A stretch of DNA of 64,000 bases, taken from Branchiostoma belcheri. Lineage: Eukaryota > Chordata > Leptocardii > Amphioxiformes > Branchiostomatidae. The stretch spans positions 479,553 through 543,552 of the forward strand of contig NW_017804120.1 in NCBI RefSeq assembly GCF_001625305.1. The letters are read 5' to 3'. The notes under the pieces are model-generated. The model was not told where the DNA came from. It searched no databases and saw only the letters and a list, made by a program, of their open reading frames with translations. The number at the start of each line of letters is the position of its first letter. The stretch's first letter is position 1. Shown here piece after piece: positions 58,004 through 64,000 of this stretch. A program made the translations under genes and the position numbers.

Positions 58004-58779
58004 TTCACCACACCACGAAGTGGTGTGGTGAAACCATATTTCTTTTTCTGATGTTTCTTCTCCTTCTCCTTCTTCTTCTTCTCCTGCCATTTTTTAAATG
58101 GATTCAGCTTCTTCATTTTGGGGCCTAAGGTCCTGAAATTTGGTATGGAGGTACAGTGGGCAAATACCCCCAGGCGTTTTTTAAATTTTGGTGATATAGG
58201 CTTTTAGAATGGTTTTATTTGAGCTTTTTGGCTGTGTTATAGCAAATGTATTACTGTGCTGTGTACCACGTTTGGGCATGAGTCATCACAATGGCATGCA
58301 GGGCATCAACCAATAGGCATGCAGCTTTCCTCTATTCTTCTTGCTGATTGGCTGTTGGGATTTAACTTGATTAACACTTGCACAGAGCATTTCCACCTGC
58401 ACAGAGCATTTCTTGCTGATTGGCTGTTGGGATTTAACTTGATTAACACCTGCACAGAGCATTTTCATACTGACAGTATGTCTGTATTCAAGTGTTTTGG
58501 TAGGTATTTCAAGCTTTCCTGCTCCAGCATTGGAATGCGGGGCATGAACGTTTTTTTTTATTTTGAAATCAACAGTTTGCATTATGCAATTAAAATCCTA
58601 ACCAATAATGTAGGGAATAGCTATCCAACTGTTGTTTTAGTTGTATGTTACTTCATATTATAGTTATATCAATGTAAATCATTGTTTTCCCTTGTGTTTC
58701 TCATTCTTTCCCTACCATGTCGTAAAATGTGGTGAAGCCATCGCTGTATTTGCTCCTAAGCAAATATTGGCCTTTCTAG
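58004..58779 (+). mobile_element. Helentron-like repeat, family ii (best copy)
   Basis: Starts with the palindrome TTCACCACACCACGAAGTGG..GTGAA preceded by T, then a TTCTTCTCC tract and GTCCTGAAATTTGGTATGGA. It ends TATTTGCTCCTAAGCAAATA, TTGGCCTTT, CTAG followed by T. 776 bp; non-coding. Confidence 0.68.
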
Positions 58780-59504
58780 TATAAAATATAAATTATAACA
58801 GTCCATATGCAAGCAGAATGTACTGCACCTGTGCAAAACCCGTAATGTATTATGTATAGCAATTTGGCAGAACGTCTTATATAAGGTTATATTCGGGTAC
58901 ATAAGGTTTATAATTAACATATAAGAGTTAATGCCCCGCCCTGAGGTGTATATGGTGAGATAATCCCTCGATAACCAGTGAATAATGTTGTATTTTCAAA
59001 TAAATTACTCAAAATAAACTACAGTACAATACATTGTTTGATAGATAAATACTACAAGTCCTAACACTACTGTTAAGTGTCCTGTCCCCTGTATAATGGT
59101 ACGGTCCAAAAAGTGGTCTGTTATTCTAATAACTGACCACTTTTGAGGTTACAGACTGATAACCGATGGGAAATAGAGCCTTCTGATTGGTCAACATGTT
59201 CTGGCTATACAATACTGCCCTCTGGACGGCACGTCGGCAGAACGTACTGCACCTGCGCGAAAACCGTCATGTATTGTACATAGCATTTCGACAGAACGTC
59301 TCATATAAGGTCGTACTAGCGCATATAAGGTTAATATCCCGTCTGTAGTTTCCAAATGTTATGTAGGAAAATATATCATTTGCAACGGGCAAAACTCTGA
59401 TGCAACGTTGTCCAAAAATCCACTGAAAATCGTGAAAATCCAGGGTTCTGCGCTGGCGCAGTACATTCTGCCAACCTGCTCCTCTGGCAGGTAAGCCGAG
59501 GTAC
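58780..59504. other. Repeat-derived intergenic DNA
   Basis: Contains the second copy (59225-59470) of the repeat seen at 49744-50030 and a short fragment related to the palindrome-headed element (GTTAATGCCCCGCCCTGAGG at about 58928). No gene. Confidence 0.5.
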
Positions 59505-59576
59505 GGGAGGTGGAGAGTTTCCCGTGCGGGAACTGTGCCATGTAAGAGGCACAGTTCCCGCACGGGAAACTCTCCA
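59505..59576. repeat. Perfect inverted repeat, 30-bp arms
   Basis: GGAGAGTTTCCCGTGCGGGA then ACTGTGCC is mirrored after a loop of about 8 bases. Confidence 0.9.
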
Positions 59577-59670
59577 CGTAGAGGCACGGACTCCCGTCCG
59601 GGAGATTCACCACTCTAGAGCGACAGTGGCCGCATGTGTTTTCATTACTCAGCTCCCAAATGGCAAGCAC

Positions 59671-59805
59671 GGGAACGTCACCATTTCGGACCAACATCGC
59701 GCAACGGGAACGTCACCATTTCGGGCAGACATTGCGCGATCGGGAACGTCACCATTTTGGGCCAACAACGCGCGATCGGGAACGTCACCATTTTGGGTCA
59801 AATCG
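59671..59805. repeat. Tandem repeat, about 34-bp unit, four copies
   Basis: CGGGAACGTCACCATTTCGG then CCAACATCGCGC; three overlapping frames through it look protein-like only because of the repeat. Confidence 0.88.
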
Positions 59806-60173
59806 CAAACTTCACACCAAACTATCATATATCAAGCAAAAAAGACGAATTTGCGAAGCCACAAACGCACATTTTCTGTGAGATTTATGTATGGGTCCCT
59901 TTTCCCTTTTGAGTAAATATCATGCATTCATGGGCAGGTATTTACGGTAGAAAACGAACTTTCGAAGATATCGTAAAAAAATAATCGCATTATGGAGGTA
60001 ACGTTCCAAAATCTAAGAACGTCGAAATAAACAACATAGTACTGTCAAAGCAATCACGATAATAATTTGTACATTCCAACAACTCACTGATTTTGCTTTC
60101 AGGAAGGGGGACTTTGATAGGGAGAATCGGGAAGCATATCTACGTGAATAAGGCTCCGTGACTGCCAGGGCCT

Positions 60174-60829
60174 TAGCCGCGGCGACTGTTGCAGGGCTTC
60201 TCTTGCTTGCAGTCTTTTACATTAGCCCTAACAACAGTCGCGGAGCGGTGCATTGGGCCAAATGAACAAACATGCGTTGTACCGTGCCGGAACACTTTGA
60301 GACCGAAGTTTGCACGTCCCTAGATTCCTAACAGCCTCACCTAACGTGCCGGGGTGTTTTGCGCGTCAACCGGCCCCTGCGCGACTTGTACCGCCACTAT
60401 TTGCGATCGCTCCCCATGTATTCATAAGCCGAGTGGCCGCCATCTTGGTCAGCCGCGCGCTGAATCAGCTACTTCAAATGTGCCGCTACTTTTCTGATCC
60501 ATAGAAATAACTTATCAGAAAAATAGCGGCAAATTTGCCGGCGGCTGATTCCAATCAAAAATGGCGGCCAACTGTTATGTTTTACGTGGGGAGCGATCGC
60601 AAATAGTGGCGGTACAAGTCGCGCAGGGGCCGGTTGACGCGCAAAACACCCCGGCACGTTAGGTGAGGCTGTTAGGAATCTAGGGACGTGCAAACTTCGG
60701 TCTCAAAGTGTTCCGGCACGGTACAACGCATGTTTGTTCATTTGGCCCAATGCACCGCTCCGCGACTGTTGTTAGGGCTAATGTAAAAGACTGCAAGCAA
60801 GAGAAGCCCTGCAACAGTCGCCGCGGCTA
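60174..60829. mobile_element. Mutator-like (MULE) fold-back element with 9-bp TSD
   Basis: Starts TAGCCGCGGCGACTGTTGCA and ends with the exact inverse. The outer arms are nearly perfect for about 240 bp and continue imperfectly to a small centre near 60500-60512. The flanks are CCAGGGCCT at 60165-60173 and again at 60830-60838. Long TIRs with a 9-bp duplication are typical of Mutator-like elements. The two mirror-image frames (60310-60504 +, 60469-60693 -) reflect the inverted repeat and do not show a gene. Confidence 0.85.
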
Positions 60830-60838
60830 CCAGGGCCT

Positions 60839-62911
60839 GGATACTAAATGCTGTAAACAACGCAGCATTTTTTTAAATACCGAGAATGGAAAAAAAAAAA
60901 GATACCTGTGGGCATGGAAGACGAAATATGGATCTTCAAATCTTGTGGCGTTGGCTACTTCATCTGTGTCCTCTATCGGTCAACACTGACTTTATAAAAC
61001 AACACTCGCTCCTCACTCCCGAAGTCGTGACACACCGGCCGGCCATAACCCACGCTACTACTAATTAATATTCATTAGGTCAAAGGTCATGGTATTGTTT
61101 AATGTCAAGGTCGGAGAACACAGTATTAATGGGCGCGGGTATAGAAAGTAGTGCGGGCAGAACTCTTGAATCAAGCAAGGACCTTCTTCTGTGATAAAAG
61201 CTCCTTGAATCAAGCGACTTATGTGAGAGGTAACCAGGAGTAAACTGAGCTGTGTTGTATAGAAATGCATCGGCTTGTACCCTGTATAATCTGATACAGT
61301 GTACAAGATACATACTGTGAAGATTTCCCTGTTCGTGTATAAATGCGCCGCATTACGCAACTGCGTTCCATGGTGAGCCGCCTGCAGTTCCTTTGACCTC
61401 CACAGGTGGCCAAATAAAAGAAGTCGTCACGATGTTAAAAACATAACTTTTTTGTTTTCTATTATTTTGTAGATTATTAACCGTATATTTCAAAATACTA
61501 GTTGGCCGTGTTACTCTAGTGCACCCTACTATAATTTTACCGCGTCGAAGTGAGCCACCTTGTGGTGCTTAACTATAGAAATCCCCATAGGGCGAAAACT
61601 GTGTTTCGTCACTTCAAAGGTCGCAGTGCCTCCGCGACAGTTTGTGTAGTATTTTAGAATTCACTTGGAAACGGATACGCTAACTTAACATTGTGTTATT
61701 GTGATTAAACGTGATAATGTGTGCATATGAGCCGTAGTTCTCTGTGTGTATTTTTTTTTTAATTTTGACGAGTTTTGCATACTTTCACCGAGGAGGTAGC
61801 TCTTTGCTTCCACTGTGACATATTTGCGGCGGCAGAGGTGTTCTGTATATTCGAGAGAGACGTCCTTTTCCTGGGATTTGGATTTAAATCCTTTCTATCT
61901 CCAAAATACTGCTCATCGATAGGAACAATGGCGTATATTAATCCAAGCTATACCGCCATGCTCTGCGTTTCAGGAAACGTGAAGAAGACAAAAAATCAAA
62001 TCTTTGTTTAAAATCAACTTTGCAGCGTGCTGAATTCCTTCAAACACGACTGAATCGAATTCCGTTGGCATTTTACAAATACGTAGATTAAAACCACTGC
62101 AATGTATTAACATTTACATAATTAAAATTACTATACAATCCACAGCTAACAATACAATTGCACATTATTGCACAGTAACTTGAGTAAGTCACTATGTCCG
62201 TGGCACGGTGCGCCGTAGAATTCATGTCAGCGTTATGTTTTTTTCAGGTACCGCTACGAGACCAGGCCTGTCACAAGAGACTATCGGTTGGATCTTTATT
62301 CCAACCTGTTGCCTGCGCGTTATTGTTGCCGTTACTAACACAACCAAGTCTGGCACGATCTTACATCTAATGTTACTACTAACATAAAACCAGTGAGATG
62401 CCATCCGTTTGTGTTGTATCATGCTTTTGCTGTTGCATGTTGTTGACGGCTTCCTTTCGTGTTGGAACACTCGTTAGTAGTTCGGAACAATAATATTGGT
62501 TCACTAGCTGACTTGTTCCTTCATATACACGATGTAACGTTAACAACTAACGTCATTTTTGGTGACATAATGACTCGCATGTGTGATGGAAACATCTACA
62601 TTTCCTATTATACAGCTAGCCTTGGTTCAATCCGGATTTTGCTCCGCTTTTTCTAGCGTAGCGATGGTACCCAGGCTATTATCTTCGGCCCTTGTCGTCT
62701 TATCAGACGGTCTACAGCTTCAGTCACTCTCTGCGGGTCTGGCCGGGCAGCGCCTCTCATGGCTGGTACAGCCGATTCTGGCCCTGCAGGCTCTGCCGCA
62801 GAATCGGCAACAGTACTCCCGTGTGGTGCTCCCAGGCTATTATAAGGCGGGATAAAAGATGACCCCGGTAATTGTAGGGGGATATCAGTTACAAGTTGTG
62901 GCAAATTATCT
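60839..62911. other. Intergenic, nothing firm
   Basis: No supported exon, including on the - strand where the missing GGT 5' exons were sought. Short frames at 61.0-61.4 and 62.6-62.9 kb have no recognised homology. Confidence 0.45.
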
Positions 62912-63127
62912 ATGTCAATACTAAACACACGTCTAACAACTTTTCTGGACGAGCACAAACTTGTCTCCCCTAATCATACCGGATTTAGAAATCGATTTGG
63001 CACAAACGACGACTTACTAGTACATGTATTTATTATGGATTCCCTGCTAAGCATATACCTCTCCAAAAACAAACGCCATTACTCATGTTTTGTCGATTTC
63101 AAAAAGGCATTTGACTCTGTTCGTTGA
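62912..63127 (+). pseudogene. LINE reverse transcriptase fragment
   Basis: Translation ILNTRLTTFLDEHKLVSPNH then TGFRNRFGTNDDLL and YSCFVDFKKAFDSVR matches RT motifs: the NHTGFR..GT region and the [F/V]DFxKAFDSV catalytic-strand motif of CR1/L2-like non-LTR elements. It stops immediately after the motif, so it is an internal piece of a dead copy. Confidence 0.82.
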
Positions 63128-63430
63128 AAAAGTGTAAAAATAATATTTTCCGGGTCCAAAATTTACATTGTGAAAAGACTAGATAAAGATTGTAAGCTTA
63201 AGATTTGTCCGCGCGAATGTCTGTAGCGCGTTCTGTTTTTGGGTGCCAGATTATAAACAAAGCCTAGAAGTGCAAAGGACGTTCAATTTTGCAATTTCTA
63301 CTGCAAGACTTTTATTCATTCGTAGAACTCATGAGTGATCATATTCGGTTTTGTTTGTTTCTCATCCTTTTAGCGATGTATCTGTTTCCAAACTAACTTG
63401 AAATGACATCACCTTGTACAGCAGTATTTT

Positions 63431-63900
63431 TTGACCATATATAACGTAAACTACGCAAGCACTGTTAGGGACACTGCACCAGAGCAAGATCTACAAAAAC
63501 TGCAACGGATGCAGAACAGAGCTGAGAAGCTGCTGCCGGGAGCCCCGCACAGAACGCAGTCGGCTGAAGTACGGAATCGACTGGGCTGGAAGGACCCCAC
63601 ATCAGTTGCAGCTTTTAAAAACCGACTGCGTCGAGTCACTTAGAATGACTTTAATTTGTGAAATGAAACTTGGATGTCGATACTGATAGCAATAAGATAT
63701 GAATCGAAATAATGTTTGAATTTTGTATGAACTTGTATTGTATGCATTTATATTGTATTTCTGACTGATTATTCTAACTGAACCGAAGCATTAGACCCCG
63801 GCCTGACCCACCTCCCCTTGAACTCTTGAAAAGCGGCTCAGGCCGAAGAGGTGTACTGTTACATACTGTACTTTTTCAAGATTAAATAAGGGTTAAAAAA
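63431..63900 (+). mobile_element. LINE 3' end: RT C-terminus plus 3' UTR
   Basis: EQDLQKLQRMQNRAEKLLPG ... RNRLGWKDPTSVAAFKNRLR followed by a stop at 63641-63643 resembles LINE ORF2 ends. The tail to about 63900 (CTCTTGAAAAGCGGCTCAGG, GGGTTAAAAAAA) looks like the element 3' UTR. It may belong to the same element as the RT fragment 300 bp upstream. Confidence 0.7.
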
Positions 63901-64000
63901 AGCAACTCCGTTGAAAAAGTGTAAAACTATATTTTCAGGGTCAAAATTTACATTTTAAATACTACAGTGTCTACCCCATAAATTTTGAAGAGGCAACTAA

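Noticed and set aside
59524-59916. 130-codon forward frame and overlapping frames
   Set aside because: Built from the 34-bp tandem repeat and a perfect inverted repeat.
60310-60693. Two frames sharing an identical 37-residue stretch on opposite strands
   Set aside because: Mirror effect of the Mutator-like inverted repeat.
62653-62958. 101-codon reverse frame
   Set aside because: No recognised family; it overlaps the start of the LINE RT fragment on the other strand.

Overview
This is eukaryotic genomic DNA: introns with GT-AG boundaries, long AT-rich non-coding stretches, microsatellites, many dispersed repeats and two 20-base assembly gaps. Gene content and repeat style point to an invertebrate deuterostome, most likely amphioxus (Branchiostoma). 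That is inference from protein resemblance and repeat types, not a database match.

Four protein-coding genes can be read through their splice sites. (1) 6497-7978, + strand: POLR2K, the smallest shared subunit of nuclear RNA polymerases, 3 coding exons, 57 aa. (2) 16113-22999, + strand: a pentameric ligand-gated ion channel subunit of 9 exons and 384 aa. It lacks both cysteines of the Cys-loop and has almost no M3-M4 loop, so it looks like the bacterial channels. (3) 25457-45399, + strand: a cystin-like ciliary membrane protein, 4 exons, 278 aa, with a myristoylation-type N-terminus and the acidic C-terminal cystin motif. (4) 57943-48367, - strand: the 3' eleven exons of a gamma-glutamyltransferase of GGT7 type whose usual catalytic threonine position is alanine. 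Its 5' exons were not found. Genes 3 and 4 converge tail to tail around 45.4-48.4 kb. I see no functional link among the four genes.

The rest is mostly repeats. They include tRNA-derived SINEs, C-terminal and RT fragments of non-LTR (CR1/L2-type) retrotransposons, several MITE families with terminal inverted repeats (TIRs) and recognisable target duplications (TSDs: TTAA, TWA, 5 bp, 8 bp), a 656-bp Mutator-like fold-back element with a perfect 9-bp TSD, and a decayed PIF/Harbinger-like element beside an assembly gap. Three repeat families share a 5' palindrome and a 3' hairpin-plus-CTAG-T end and look like non-autonomous Helitron/Helentron elements. Tandem arrays lie at 1.1-2.0, 16.9-17.2, 26.0-26.5, 30.6-31.0, 32.4-32.9, 33.9-34.0, 42.6-43.4, 50.5-50.9 and 59.7-59.8 kb. 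One crosses the splice donor of cystin exon 1; another repeats an E-box dyad about 16 times.

Layout: 0-6.5 kb repeats; 6.5-8 kb POLR2K; 8-16 kb repeats, simple sequence and a gap; 16.1-23 kb channel gene; 23-25.2 kb intergenic DNA and cystin promoter; 25.5-45.4 kb cystin-like gene with repeat-filled introns; 45.4-48.4 kb convergent 3' flank; 48.4-57.9 kb GGT; 58-64 kb repeats, the Mutator-like element and LINE fragments.
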